Shown here piece by piece: positions 27,979-37,207 of a DNA stretch of 64,000 nt (position 1 is the first letter of the stretch; each line of letters opens with the position of its first letter). The notes under the pieces are model-generated. The model had not been told where the DNA came from. It made no database searches and saw only the letters and a program-made list of their open reading frames with translations. The position numbers were made by a program, and so were the translations under genes. Source of the stretch: G965247265 sp965247265 (GTDB taxonomy: Bacteria; Pseudomonadota; Gammaproteobacteria; UBA4575); the NCBI GenBank assembly GCA_965247265.1, contig OZ252002.1, positions 1,178,001 to 1,242,000 of the forward strand, read 5' to 3'.

Positions 27979-28587
27979 TTGTTTAGCTACAAGAACTGCT
28001 TCAACACGATTTCTAACTTTGAGTACACGATAAATTGCAGCCACATGTGATTTAACTGTCCACTCACTAATTTGTAGTTCATGCGCGATTTGTTTATTGG
28101 AGAGGCCTTGTAAAACAAGCTCTAAAACAGCGCTTTGTCTTTTGGTTAAGGTGTACGTGTCTTCAGCGGTTTCTGTATCCTCATAATCTATCAGCTGTTG
28201 CGGTATAAATACTCCTCCAGATAAAACGAGCTGAATGGCTTGAGAGATTAATTCCCGGGTAGTGGATTTGGGGATGAACCCAGAAGCTCCACAGCGAAGC
28301 GCACTTTGTACGGTTTCACTGTCTTCGATATGAGAAACGACAACAATTGGGGTTGAAGGCGTATGAGATCGTAATGCAACAAGTGCACTGAGCCCCTCTG
28401 CACCTGGAAGTTTGAGATCTAATAATATTAAGTCGAAATCCATTTTTGAGACTAAATCTAAGGCATCATTGAAGTTTCCTGCTTCTTCAAAAGCAATATC
28501 TGGGATGTTGCTTTCCAGCACACTTCGAAGAGCATCCCTTACTAGAGGATGGTCATCTACAATCAAAAATCTGCGACTCACCGTCAT
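27940..28587 (-). CDS. NarL/LuxR-family response regulator (ErbR/AgmR-like)
   Basis: About 215 aa from ATG 28587 (GAG just upstream; a TTG at 28605 is possible). The receiver has FLIVDDHPLVRDAL, the phospho-acceptor in LILLDLKLPGAEG and the Lys in GFIPKSTT. The C-terminal LuxR helix-turn-helix reads LTKRQSAVLELVLQGLSNKQIAHELQISEWTVKSHV. With a FIST protein and hybrid kinase next door, the set resembles the regulators of PQQ-alcohol oxidation in Pseudomonas (ErbR/AgmR). It is probably the regulator that reads the upstream element found at 28636 beside its own promoter and at three other operons. Confidence 0.9.
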   Translation of the reverse strand: MTVSRRFLIVDDHPLVRDALRSVLESNIPDIAFEEAGNFNDALDLVSKMDFDLILLDLKLPGAEGLSALVALRSHTPSTPIVVVSHIEDSETVQSALRCGASGFIPKSTTRELISQAIQLVLSGGVFIPQQLIDYEDTETAEDTYTLTKRQSAVLELVLQGLSNKQIAHELQISEWTVKSHVAAIYRVLKVRNRVEAVLVAKQLGMMNTNGGVTT

Positions 28588-28635
28588 CTCAAGATCTACT
28601 ACCAAAGATTGTATGCACCTAGAATAGTTAATCCT

Positions 28636-28692
28636 AACACTAATAGGTGTAATTGACCCTAGACAGATGCCACTTATTAGTCATTGAAATTG
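28636..28692. promoter_or_regulatory. shared upstream element, copy 2 (between the regulator and the SnoaL-like gene)
   Basis: AACACTAATAGGTGTA, a 20-nt spacer, then CACTTATTAGTCATTGAAAT. The spacing is identical to copy 1. It lies about 50 bp from the regulator start and 146 bp before the gene at 28838, so it could serve one or both promoters. Confidence 0.65.
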
Positions 28693-28837
28693 CGTGTATT
28701 TGCTCCAAGATTCAACACATTAAGTGGTTGAATTTCAAAATGAATTCATCGTGCCATAGCGCGTGATTAGTCTTCGGCAAATCAATGTATGATGATTTAT
28801 AAAAGGACACTAGTTAAATAACATTACGAGGTAGATT

Positions 28838-29218
28838 ATGACAGATGTAAACGCTCATATAGCAAAGATAGATCAGCAATTTATGTCAACTTTTGCAGAA
28901 CTTAATGCGGCAGGAATAGCATCGCTTTATACAAATAATGCAACTTTACTACCACCAAATACCGAAGCTGTAGTCGGGATTAAATCTATCCAAGAATTTT
29001 GGCAGCATGTATTTGATAGCGGAATTGTAAAAGTTACATTAAAAACTATCGAGATCGATGAATTTGGAAATAGTACTGTTTGTCAACATGGGAAGTATGG
29101 GCTTTATGGAGTTGGCGGGGAAATCATTGATGAAGGTAAATATCTCATGATTTGGAAGAAAATTGACAATAATTGGATGATCCATAAAGACATGTGGAAT
29201 AGTGATAAACCTGTTTAA
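28838..29218 (+). CDS. SnoaL/DUF4440-type NTF2-like protein
   Basis: 126 aa; CGAGGTAG precedes ATG. Pattern of the DUF4440/SnoaL group: DQQFMSTFAELNAAGIASLYTNNATLLPPNTEAVVGIKSIQEFWQ near the start, then KTIEIDEFGNSTVCQHGKYGL and YLMIWKKIDNNWMIHKDMWNSD at the end. These are small alpha+beta cone folds that may bind or isomerise small ligands. The gene stands alone behind upstream element copy 2, which links it to the Mo-oxidoreductase and aldehyde dehydrogenase genes. Confidence 0.8.
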   Translation: MTDVNAHIAKIDQQFMSTFAELNAAGIASLYTNNATLLPPNTEAVVGIKSIQEFWQHVFDSGIVKVTLKTIEIDEFGNSTVCQHGKYGLYGVGGEIIDEGKYLMIWKKIDNNWMIHKDMWNSDKPV

Positions 29219-29459
29219 TTATTAATTACACACGCGACATTTATACTCTAGATACTAATATAAACATTCTTGTAAAGCTCTGATCTGGTTTTATACCGGT
29301 GTAGTCTAGTTATCTAAATCATTTTAAATTCAAAAGGGCTTTTTTAATTTATTTTATAAATATTTACAATTACTTATGTTTGTTGCGAATATCAATTATG
29401 AAACTCAAGTTTATTGATTGCTCGATATTTTTATACAAACTATTAATCATTAGATATTT

Positions 29460-30620
29460 ATGACGAAATCTGTACGATCCCGCGGTGCAATAATCGGTAT
29501 AGGTGAGTTAAAACCAATTCGCCAAACAATAGGGCGTACGACGCTAGATATGATTGCAGAAGTATCCTGTCTTGCGGTGTTAGATGCTGGGCTTGAACCA
29601 GGCCAAATTGACGGACTTCTTGTTGGGCCGCAAGTTGGCGAAACTCCACAACATGTTCCTGCTACGGTCTGCGAATATCTTGGCGTAAGACCCAATATGG
29701 CAAATGTTGTTGATCTTGGAGGCGCTTCGGGTGCGGGCATGATTTGGCGTGCGGCTGCAGCCATTGAGGCAGGTATGTGTGAAGCTGTTTTATGCGTGCT
29801 TGCAAATATTCGCGAAGAAATGCCCGCTCATTCCACAAACAGAAATCCAATTCGCGAATTTGATGTGCCATTTGGTGCGTCTGGAGCTAACCTTTCATAT
29901 GCTTTATTAATGCAAGCGCACATGGCCAAATATGGATCAACTGCGGAAGACTTTGCATCGATTACGGTTTGGGCTCGTAAAAATGCACAACTTAATCCAA
30001 ATGCAATATTTTATGGAATACCTGCGGAATTAGAAGATGTTTTAAATTCTCCAATGATTGCATCACCGTTACACCTGCTAGAAATAGTGATGCCTGTTGC
30101 AGGTGGTGAAGCAGTTGTTGTAGTTTCAGCTAAACGTGCACAGCAACTTGCTAAAATAGCTGTGCATCTAATTGGTGCTGGTGAAAACATAACGCATCGT
30201 TCAGTATCACAGTCACCAAACCTAACTTCCGGTCCATTAAAAGTTGCAATTGCACGTGCTTTTACTCAATCACACACAAAAGCTACCGACATGGATTTAT
30301 TATCACTCTATGATTGTTACACCGTCTTGGCAGCGCTTACGATTGAAGATGCGGGTATTTGTGCACCAGGTGAATTTGGGCGTTGGGTTCATGATCATGA
30401 TCTTGGACATACTGGTGATAATCCATTGAATACACATGGTGGTCAGCTCGGATTTGGGCAACCTGATTTAGCAGGTGGTATGACGCATATCGTTGAAGCC
30501 GTACGACAATTACGCGGCGAGGCCAATGGAAGACAAGTTAATAATGCATTGACTGCATTGGTAACAGGCAATGGCGCAACGATGAGCGAAGCAACGGCTT
30601 TAATTTTGAGAGCAGGGTAA
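29460..30620 (+). CDS. thiolase-fold protein lacking the nucleophilic Cys (SCP-x/Ltp2-like)
   Basis: 386 aa. Thiolase-superfamily layout: AIIGIGELKPIRQT at the N-terminus, the nucleophile region VVDLGGASGAGMIWRAAAAIEAG, and a C-terminal NTHGGQLGFGQPDLAGGMTHIVEA. The position that carries Cys in true thiolases reads GGASG, so condensation by a Cys-acyl enzyme is unlikely. Related Cys-less proteins such as Ltp2 are retro-aldolases that need a DUF35 partner, and such a partner is the next gene, overlapping by 1 bp. I infer an aldolase- or lyase-type CoA reaction. No strong RBS is visible. Confidence 0.85.
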   Translation: MTKSVRSRGAIIGIGELKPIRQTIGRTTLDMIAEVSCLAVLDAGLEPGQIDGLLVGPQVGETPQHVPATVCEYLGVRPNMANVVDLGGASGAGMIWRAAAAIEAGMCEAVLCVLANIREEMPAHSTNRNPIREFDVPFGASGANLSYALLMQAHMAKYGSTAEDFASITVWARKNAQLNPNAIFYGIPAELEDVLNSPMIASPLHLLEIVMPVAGGEAVVVVSAKRAQQLAKIAVHLIGAGENITHRSVSQSPNLTSGPLKVAIARAFTQSHTKATDMDLLSLYDCYTVLAALTIEDAGICAPGEFGRWVHDHDLGHTGDNPLNTHGGQLGFGQPDLAGGMTHIVEAVRQLRGEANGRQVNNALTALVTGNGATMSEATALILRAG

Positions 30621-31036
30621 TGAGTGTTGACCTTGATCAATTGAAAATACCTGGTCCAACAATGACTGCATTGACCACACCGTTTTGGGAAGCGGCTGCA
30701 AAAGGCCAGTTGATGATTCAATACTGTGAGGACTGTGCGAATGCTGTGTTCTATCCGCGCACAATTTGTCCTATATGTTGGAGCCATCAATTAATATGGC
30801 GTGAAGCATCAGGGTATGGGACGTTGAAATCTTTCTCAGTTATTTACAAGCCTGGTCATCCAGGTTGGTTGCCGGCAACACCCTATGTTGTGGGTTTAGT
30901 CGAACTAGAAGAAGGTCCGACGATGTTAAGTTTTATCGTAACGGATCCCGAATATATATGTACGATTGGGGCAACGCTAGAACTGGCACCGACCAATATT
31001 GGTGGACGAGTGCTCCCAGCATTTAAGACGACATAA
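30620..31036 (+). CDS. DUF35 OB-fold/zinc-ribbon protein, partner of the thiolase-fold protein
   Basis: 138 aa. A rubredoxin-like zinc ribbon (YCEDCANAVFYPRTICPICWS; C-x2-C-x11-C-x2-C, around residues 36-53) is followed by an OB fold (GTLKSFSVIYKPGHPGW...YVVGLVELEEGPTMLSFIV). This is the standard ChsH2/DUF35 architecture that binds acyl-CoA and completes the active site of thiolase-like partners. The start codon overlaps the upstream stop (TAATG), implying translational coupling and a 1:1 complex. Confidence 0.92.
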   Translation: MSVDLDQLKIPGPTMTALTTPFWEAAAKGQLMIQYCEDCANAVFYPRTICPICWSHQLIWREASGYGTLKSFSVIYKPGHPGWLPATPYVVGLVELEEGPTMLSFIVTDPEYICTIGATLELAPTNIGGRVLPAFKTT

Positions 31037-31210
31037 TTCTGTCGCTATAAAAATTTAATGATACATTTTTAAAACAATTAAATCAGTTATCTATTCGAGA
31101 ATATAATTATCTGAGTTTCTTATACCAATTTATCGTCCAAGATTAATAGAAATACCTTTTTTTACTTAAGTTTGCTCATACTTTAGACGATATCGCGCAG
31201 TACAAAACAG

Positions 31211-31271
31211 TACTAATACTTTTGGGTGTAATAGGGTATAGATTGATCGCACTTATTAGTCATTGAACTGA
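31211..31271 (+). promoter_or_regulatory. shared upstream element, copy 3 (before the aldehyde dehydrogenase)
   Basis: TACTAATAC, then GGGTGTAAT, then ATCGCACTTATTAGTCATTG. The distance from GGTGTA to CACTTATTAG is 25 nt, as in copy 2. It lies about 65 bp before the likely start at 31335. The rest of the intergenic stretch 31037-31334 shows nothing else. Confidence 0.65.
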
Positions 31272-31334
31272 TGTAGGTATGCGTCAATATAGCCTTAATG
31301 TGACCTCAAAAAAAACATAAATGCGAGAAATGAA

Positions 31335-32795
31335 TTGGCTAATCAATCTCAAATAACAAAAATCTTCAATGATTTAAACAATGCTCACTATATCGATGGA
31401 AAATTCGTTGAGCCAATTGATCGTGAGAGTATAACCCTCATAAATCCTGCTACAGAAGAATTAATTGGTAATATTGCGAAAGCATCTGAAACCGATGTGG
31501 ATCATGCGGTAAGTATCGCTAAAAAGGCATTTCGTAGTTTTGGAAGAACCTCTCGGAAAGAGCGTGTAGTGCTGATGGAAAGTATTCTTAAAGCTTACGA
31601 TGCGCATGCAGAAGAGTTCGCGCAGTGTATGACGCTTGAAATGGGAACACCGATTACCTTTTCACGAGAAGTTCAAGTACCTATTGGGCATGCACATATC
31701 GATGTAAACATTAATGTACTTAAATCTTATGATAATTCTTCGTTAATTGGATCAACTAAAATCGTTCGCGAGCCAATTGGTGTTTGTGGGCTTATTACTC
31801 CTTGGAACTGGCCAAATTTGCAAGTAATCACTAAGGTTGCTCCAGCTATTGCAGCCGGTTGTACGGTGGTTCTTAAGCCTAGTGAATTTTCTTCAATTAG
31901 TGCCATGTTATTTGCACAAGTAATGGATGAGGCAGGTGTTCCGGCCGGTGTATTCAATATGCTAACGGGGGACGGTGCTACTACTGGAACAGCTATTTCA
32001 ACTCATCCAGCTGTGGATATGGTGTCAATCACTGGATCAACACGTGCAGGTGTGTTGGTTGCTAAAAATGCTGCAGACACTGTTAAACGTGTGCACCAAG
32101 AATTAGGCGGTAAATCAGCAAATATTATTCTTGAAGATGCCAAGCTTGAAGACGCAGTAACTAAGGGAGTTGCAGCTTGTTATCTTAATAATGGTCAATC
32201 ATGTAGTGCTCCTACACGCATGTTTGTTCCAAAACATTTACTAGAACAATCTGAAGCGATTGCAAAAAAAGCAGCCGAATCTTACGTAGTAGGGCCACCT
32301 TATGATGAAGAGACGGAGTATGGTCCAGTTGTAAATGCTAAACAACATGAACACATTTTTGAACTAATTCAAAGTGGAATTGATGAAGGCGCTAAACTTG
32401 TTACCGGAGGGGTTGGACGGCCTGAAGGTTTAAGTAAAGGTTACTATGTGAAACCTACAGTTTTCTCATCAGTGACTCAAGAAATGACAATTGCCAATGA
32501 AGAAATATTTGGAACGGTTCTTTCAATGCACCCCTATGATGATGTCGAACAAGCAATTGATATGGCGAATGATTCACACTATGGATTGGCAGCATACGTA
32601 CAATCTGCTGATGTTAATAAAGCTAGAGAAGTTGCTTCCCAACTTGAAGCAGGCGATGTCTATATAAATTATCCTGCTGGTGATCTTGCTGCGCCATTTG
32701 GCGGTTACAAAAGATCAGGTAATGGTAGAGAATATGGAGAATGGGGTTTAGATGCGTTTCTAGAAGTTAAAGCTATCTTTGAAGATGTTGCGTAA
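31335..32795 (+). CDS. NAD(P)-dependent aldehyde dehydrogenase
   Basis: 486 aa, apparently from a TTG (MANQSQITKIF); an ATG 14 bp upstream is out of frame. ALDH motifs: CGLITPWNWPNLQVITKVAPAIAAGCTVVLKPSE, the Glu in HQELGGKSANI, and the catalytic Cys in NNGQSCSAPTRM. The W/S variants around the active site differ from the paralogue at 21031, so a different aldehyde is likely. It is monocistronic behind upstream element copy 3, which ties its expression to the NarL-type regulator by inference. Confidence 0.92.
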   Translation: MANQSQITKIFNDLNNAHYIDGKFVEPIDRESITLINPATEELIGNIAKASETDVDHAVSIAKKAFRSFGRTSRKERVVLMESILKAYDAHAEEFAQCMTLEMGTPITFSREVQVPIGHAHIDVNINVLKSYDNSSLIGSTKIVREPIGVCGLITPWNWPNLQVITKVAPAIAAGCTVVLKPSEFSSISAMLFAQVMDEAGVPAGVFNMLTGDGATTGTAISTHPAVDMVSITGSTRAGVLVAKNAADTVKRVHQELGGKSANIILEDAKLEDAVTKGVAACYLNNGQSCSAPTRMFVPKHLLEQSEAIAKKAAESYVVGPPYDEETEYGPVVNAKQHEHIFELIQSGIDEGAKLVTGGVGRPEGLSKGYYVKPTVFSSVTQEMTIANEEIFGTVLSMHPYDDVEQAIDMANDSHYGLAAYVQSADVNKAREVASQLEAGDVYINYPAGDLAAPFGGYKRSGNGREYGEWGLDAFLEVKAIFEDVA

Positions 32796-33006
32796 TAAAG
32801 TTTAGTAAATTTAATTCAGCGAGTACTCTTGTTAGATAATATGAATTAATACAGAAAATAAATATTAATCGAAAATAGTATAGTTTTAAAAATAATGTTT
32901 TATATCGACCACGGTCGCTACTAAAAACAATCTGATCCAAATATGTCTCGAAATGGGTTAGATATAATTAAATCGAGGCATTTTAGAATAAAGATGGAGA
33001 AAGGCT

Positions 33007-34350
33007 ATGTTAAATATTTCTAATTTTCGTGTCTTGATTGCATTAGTGATCTTATTTGGCGCGATACAAACAATACCTAGTATTACCTACGCGGGTGATA
33101 AATCTCAAACACTCTTGATTCCTTCCTACCGTGTTGGACCGTTTGCTCCAAACGGCATACCACTTGCAGATGGCTTTATGGATTATTTCACATTAATTAA
33201 TGAACGAGATGGGGGAATTAATGGCGTTAAACTTGTACTCCAAGAGTGTGAAACACAATATGAGAATAATCGAGGTATCGATTGTTACGAGCGTTATAAA
33301 GACGCTGGGGAAGCGGGTATTCCAATTCTTGCGCCGATGAGTGCTGGTATTGCAGCCTCGCTTTATGAACGGATGAAAACTGATCACATACCGCTGATCA
33401 CTGAAGGTCATGGTCGACTTGGTGGTGCTTATGGAGCGCTATTCCCATATGATTTCCCCATTATGGGTAACGATTGGGATTTGACCAATGCAATGCTCAA
33501 GTTTATTGCTGAGAAAGAAGGCGGCGAAGAAAAGCTAAAAGGAAAGAAAATTGCTTTGGTCTTTTTGGAATCGGCCTATGGAAGAAATCCGTTTCCAGTT
33601 CTTGATGAAAAAAGTAAGCTTCTGGGTTTTACTTGGGAAGGTTATCCTGTCTTAGGTTCTGCCATGGTTGAACAACGCTCCATATGGCTTTCGATCCGTA
33701 AGACTAAACCAGACTATGTCTTAATTTGGGGTTGGGGTGTAATGACACCGACTGCGATCAAAGAAGCGGCAGCCACTGGTTATCCAGTTGATCGGGTAAT
33801 CGGGAATTGGTTCAGCGCTGCCGAGCCAGATGTAATACCTGCTGGAGAGGCTGCTATCGGATACGTAGGCGCGACATTTCGTATGCCGGGAAAAGATTTC
33901 CCAATCTTCGACGAACTCAAAACAGTTCTTTATGATAAGGATAAGGGTAAGAGTGATTGGGATAAGCATGTAGGTTCTGTTAATTATGCTGCAGGATTTG
34001 CAGTAGCTATGGTTATGACCGAAGCAATGAAAGTAGGCATGGCTAAGTACGGCAATCGACCTCTAACAGGCGAAGAGGCTCGCTGGGGTATGGAGCATTT
34101 AAATCTAGATGAAGCAGCTCTAAAGAAGCTTGGATTTTTAGGCATGGTTGCACCACTGAAACTTACCTGTGAGGATCACAAGGGAGCAGGTAGTGCACGT
34201 TTTATTCAATGGGATGGAACAAAGTGGAATGCTGTCACGGATTGGATCGATGGTCGTGAAGATACTTCTAGAGCAAAAATCAAAGAAGTCGCTGAAAAAA
34301 CTGCTGCTGAAGTAGGGCACACTCCACGTGACTGTGCAGCTGAAGGATAG
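33007..34350 (+). CDS. Liv/HAAT-family ABC transporter periplasmic substrate-binding protein
   Basis: 447 aa; GGAGAAAGG lies 5 nt before ATG. A signal peptide covers about the first 29 aa (hydrophobic VLIALVILFGAIQTIPSI, cleavage after TYA). The mature protein begins LLIPSYRVGPFAPNG and shares INERDGGINGVKL and the ECETQY Cys with the binding protein at 322. Conserved late blocks are NRPLTGEEARWGMEHL and LKLTCEDHKGAGSARFIQWDG. It heads the second transporter cluster but is separated from it by a strong terminator, so it can be made in excess. Confidence 0.9.
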   Translation: MLNISNFRVLIALVILFGAIQTIPSITYAGDKSQTLLIPSYRVGPFAPNGIPLADGFMDYFTLINERDGGINGVKLVLQECETQYENNRGIDCYERYKDAGEAGIPILAPMSAGIAASLYERMKTDHIPLITEGHGRLGGAYGALFPYDFPIMGNDWDLTNAMLKFIAEKEGGEEKLKGKKIALVFLESAYGRNPFPVLDEKSKLLGFTWEGYPVLGSAMVEQRSIWLSIRKTKPDYVLIWGWGVMTPTAIKEAAATGYPVDRVIGNWFSAAEPDVIPAGEAAIGYVGATFRMPGKDFPIFDELKTVLYDKDKGKSDWDKHVGSVNYAAGFAVAMVMTEAMKVGMAKYGNRPLTGEEARWGMEHLNLDEAALKKLGFLGMVAPLKLTCEDHKGAGSARFIQWDGTKWNAVTDWIDGREDTSRAKIKEVAEKTAAEVGHTPRDCAAEG

Positions 34351-34413
34351 AGTTTAATAGCTACTCTACCTGTGATAACAAAACTGATATGGTTACCTCA
34401 TTAGAAAAGTTAA

Positions 34414-34445
34414 GCGTGCCAATTAAATATTGGCACGCATTTCTT
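34414..34445 (+). terminator. terminator after the binding protein gene
   Basis: A perfect 10-bp stem (34414-34423 with 34429-34438) with a 5-nt loop is followed by ATTTCTT. Read-through would supply the downstream ligase and ABC genes at lower level. Confidence 0.85.
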
Positions 34446-34494
34446 AATCAGGCGTAATGGCATGATCTAGATTTGATTCCATATAAGATCGACT

Positions 34495-36384
34495 ATGGAA
34501 AGTACCGAAATATTTAATCAAAAAACGTGTCCGGGTACATTCCCAGAAATATTTTTTTCTCGATCAAAACATTTTGCGAATCAATGTGCATATCGTACAA
34601 AATTTCAAGGAATATGGTTGAGCTGGGCATGTGCTGATGCATGTAAAGAAGTTGAGAGACTTGCTGCAGGTCTTCAAGAGAAAGGAGTAAACACAAATTG
34701 TCGTGTCGCGATTACTGGACATAACCAACCTAAACTTTACTGGGCTATTATCGCATTGCAAGCAATTGGTGCAGTGCCTGTTCCAATCCATCCTGATATA
34801 AGTGCTAACGAACTCATAAGTCTTAAAGATCAGCTTCAAATCGAATTTATAATTTGTGATGAAATAGAGCGTGCACAATCATTAATTGACGCACTTGGTG
34901 ATGAAACTGGAATTAAAGGACTTATTGCAATTTCTCATGGCAAAAATTTTGAAACAAAGGAAGTCTTTCGGGTCAGCTACCAAGAAGTTATTGATGCAGG
35001 AAAAGTTGTAATTGAACAACATTCTGATTGGATAGCGGAAGTATTGTCAAAAAGAAAAAAGACTGATTGGGCGATAATTACTTTTACTTCAGGTGAGATC
35101 AATCCTACCCGCGCTGTAATACTCAGCCATGCAATGATCTTACAAGCGGTAGAAATTATAACAGAAAGAGCAAATCTTGATGGTGATGATGAAGTATTTG
35201 CTTTTCTTCCTATTAATAGCATAGAAGATCAGCTTCAATTCTTTGTCTCGGTCGTGGCAGGTTGTACATTTAATACACCAGAAAGTACGGCAACTGTTTT
35301 TTCTGATATTCGTCAAATTGCACCAAGTTTCATTTTGACCACTCCAAATGTGCTTGCTAAATTCTGGGGAAGACATGAAGAGCGTATGTCTAGAGCAAGC
35401 AAATTGGTTCGGTCAACATTGAAAGCTGCGCTGTCAAATTCTATTCGTGTACGAACGGGTCACGGTTTAAAACTTGGCGATCGATTTGTGTACATATTCG
35501 CACGTTTGTTTTTTACAAAGCCTATTTTACAGCAACTGGGTTTTTCGCATGCACGCATGGTTATATCTACAGGTTTTGCATTACCTGCCTATCTGAAAAA
35601 ATGGTTTACATCAATAGGAGTTGATATCACTGAGCTCTATAGCGTGGTGGAAGTTGGTGGAGCAGTCGCAATTTCAGATTCTGTGAACTACTCTAACGAT
35701 TCCATGGCTCGATATAAAGTAAATAAAAAAACGATACGTGTTGTTGAAGACGGTAGAGTTGAAATATTACTGTTATCAGGAGGAGCTAACTATCTCGATA
35801 CCAATGGAAAGCCGCTACCTTTTGCTAACGAGGCTGGCTGGTTTTTTCCTGGAGACCAAGCAAATCTTAATAGTGAATCATTCAGGCTTATTGGTCGGAC
35901 TGCATCGCAGTATCAATTAAGTGATGACTCAGTGTTTCAACCTGAGATATGTGAGCGTTTATTAAATAATTCACCTTATGTTCGTGCTGCATTCGTGTTT
36001 GGAAATGATCAATCAAAGTTAAAGGCACTTTTCTATCCTGCGTTTGATCGTTTAAAAACATGGGCGCACTTATCAGAGATTTCCTATGCGGGATACGACG
36101 AATTATGTATTAACGAAAAAGTTCAAGCATTATTTAATGAGTTGGTTTTATCAGCTAACCGTGAAATGAAGAACTCCAGTATCCCTTGTGTCATCACGGA
36201 GTATGTAATTTGCACGCACTCTCCAAGACCAGAAAAATCAGAGATTACAAAGAATGGCAAGATATTACGCATGAATAACTGGCAAGAAAGTACTGAGCTA
36301 GTTGATAGCGATACAAAAATTTGGTGCACAGCTGATTTATCGAAAATACCACTTACAATTAGAAAAGTACCGCGTACCAACTAG
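34495..36384 (+). CDS. AMP-binding (acyl-CoA ligase-like) protein with altered P-loop
   Basis: 629 aa, with long-chain acyl-CoA synthetase architecture and no signal peptide. The P-loop, normally T-S-G-T-T-G-x-P-K-G, reads FTSGEINPTRAVILSH: the second T-G and the Lys are gone. The A5 region ELYSVVEVGG also differs from Y-G-x-T-E. The A8-like RLIGRTASQYQL and the C-terminal NGKILRMN, with the adenylation lysine, remain. AMP-ligase genes are often found with Liv transporter genes, as here just before livG. It may be inactive as a ligase, use another donor, or be regulatory. The fold call is firm, the activity is not. Confidence 0.82.
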   Translation: MESTEIFNQKTCPGTFPEIFFSRSKHFANQCAYRTKFQGIWLSWACADACKEVERLAAGLQEKGVNTNCRVAITGHNQPKLYWAIIALQAIGAVPVPIHPDISANELISLKDQLQIEFIICDEIERAQSLIDALGDETGIKGLIAISHGKNFETKEVFRVSYQEVIDAGKVVIEQHSDWIAEVLSKRKKTDWAIITFTSGEINPTRAVILSHAMILQAVEIITERANLDGDDEVFAFLPINSIEDQLQFFVSVVAGCTFNTPESTATVFSDIRQIAPSFILTTPNVLAKFWGRHEERMSRASKLVRSTLKAALSNSIRVRTGHGLKLGDRFVYIFARLFFTKPILQQLGFSHARMVISTGFALPAYLKKWFTSIGVDITELYSVVEVGGAVAISDSVNYSNDSMARYKVNKKTIRVVEDGRVEILLLSGGANYLDTNGKPLPFANEAGWFFPGDQANLNSESFRLIGRTASQYQLSDDSVFQPEICERLLNNSPYVRAAFVFGNDQSKLKALFYPAFDRLKTWAHLSEISYAGYDELCINEKVQALFNELVLSANREMKNSSIPCVITEYVICTHSPRPEKSEITKNGKILRMNNWQESTELVDSDTKIWCTADLSKIPLTIRKVPRTN

Positions 36385-36404
36385 CTGAAAAAGATAGTTC
36401 AATT

Positions 36405-37205
36405 ATGAATTCTACAGAAGCTGAGGATGACTCAATACTTGTTGTTGATGATGTTAGCCTTGCTTTTGGTGCTGTAATAGCTCTAAAAAATGTTAGTTTC
36501 AATATGCCGCGCGCAGGAGTGCTCGCGATCATTGGCCCGAATGGTGCCGGCAAGACTTCTTTACTTAATTGTATTAACGGATTTTATATGCCAACAACAG
36601 GCAGAATTTTCTTTAAACAAATTGAAAGACGTTACAGAAACGCAAATCTAGCGCTTTGCGACGGAATCGCCCGAACGTTTCAAAATATTGCACTGTTTGA
36701 AGGGTTGACGACTCTTGAAAATTTAATGACTGGCAGAAGTGCAAAGATGAAAACTAATATTTTCCAGGCTGCGTTATTCGTTGGCGCCACTAAACGTGAG
36801 GAAATTGCGCACCGAAAAAAAATTGAAAATATAATTTATTTCCTCGAGCTTGAAGCAGTACGAGATACATTAGTGAATGAACTTCCCTATGGTATTCAAA
36901 AGCGTATTGAGCTTGGTCGTGCAATTGCTACTGAACCAGACTTAATTTTGCTCGATGAGCCGATGGCAGGCATGAACTTCGATGAGAAACGAGATATGTG
37001 TCGCTTCATATGCGATTTAAATTCAACGCAGGAATTGTCGATTATACTTATTGAACATGACATTGGTGTCGTAACGGGTATTTCAGATCGAATTATAGTG
37101 CTTGATAACGGAGAAAAAATTGCTGATGGAGTACCTAAATTAGTAGTTAATGATCCAATAGTTATTGAGGCTTATCTTGGTACACCAAATTCTGAACCGG
37201 TGTAA
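36405..37205 (+). CDS. LivG-type ABC transporter ATP-binding protein
   Basis: 266 aa. Walker A is IGPNGAGKTS (about residue 43-50), the Q-loop segment is GIARTFQNIALFEGLTTLENL, the signature region is LPYGIQKRIELGRA (Pro in place of the usual Ser), and Walker B is LILLDEPMAGM, followed by IEHDIGVV. The C-terminus ends IEAYLGTPN as in LivG. It is followed by livH 2 bp later and by livM and livF, a complete HAAT transporter. The paralogue at 43075 shares the same LP-x-GIQKR signature. Confidence 0.93.
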   Translation: MNSTEAEDDSILVVDDVSLAFGAVIALKNVSFNMPRAGVLAIIGPNGAGKTSLLNCINGFYMPTTGRIFFKQIERRYRNANLALCDGIARTFQNIALFEGLTTLENLMTGRSAKMKTNIFQAALFVGATKREEIAHRKKIENIIYFLELEAVRDTLVNELPYGIQKRIELGRAIATEPDLILLDEPMAGMNFDEKRDMCRFICDLNSTQELSIILIEHDIGVVTGISDRIIVLDNGEKIADGVPKLVVNDPIVIEAYLGTPNSEPV

Positions 37206-37207
37206 TT

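Noticed and set aside
9033..28610. 18-bp near-identity (GATCTGCTACCAAAGATT at 9033 and GATCTACTACCAAAGATT at 28593)
   Set aside because: One mismatch in 18 bp is expected a few times by chance in 64 kb, and the second copy is at the 5' end of the regulator gene.
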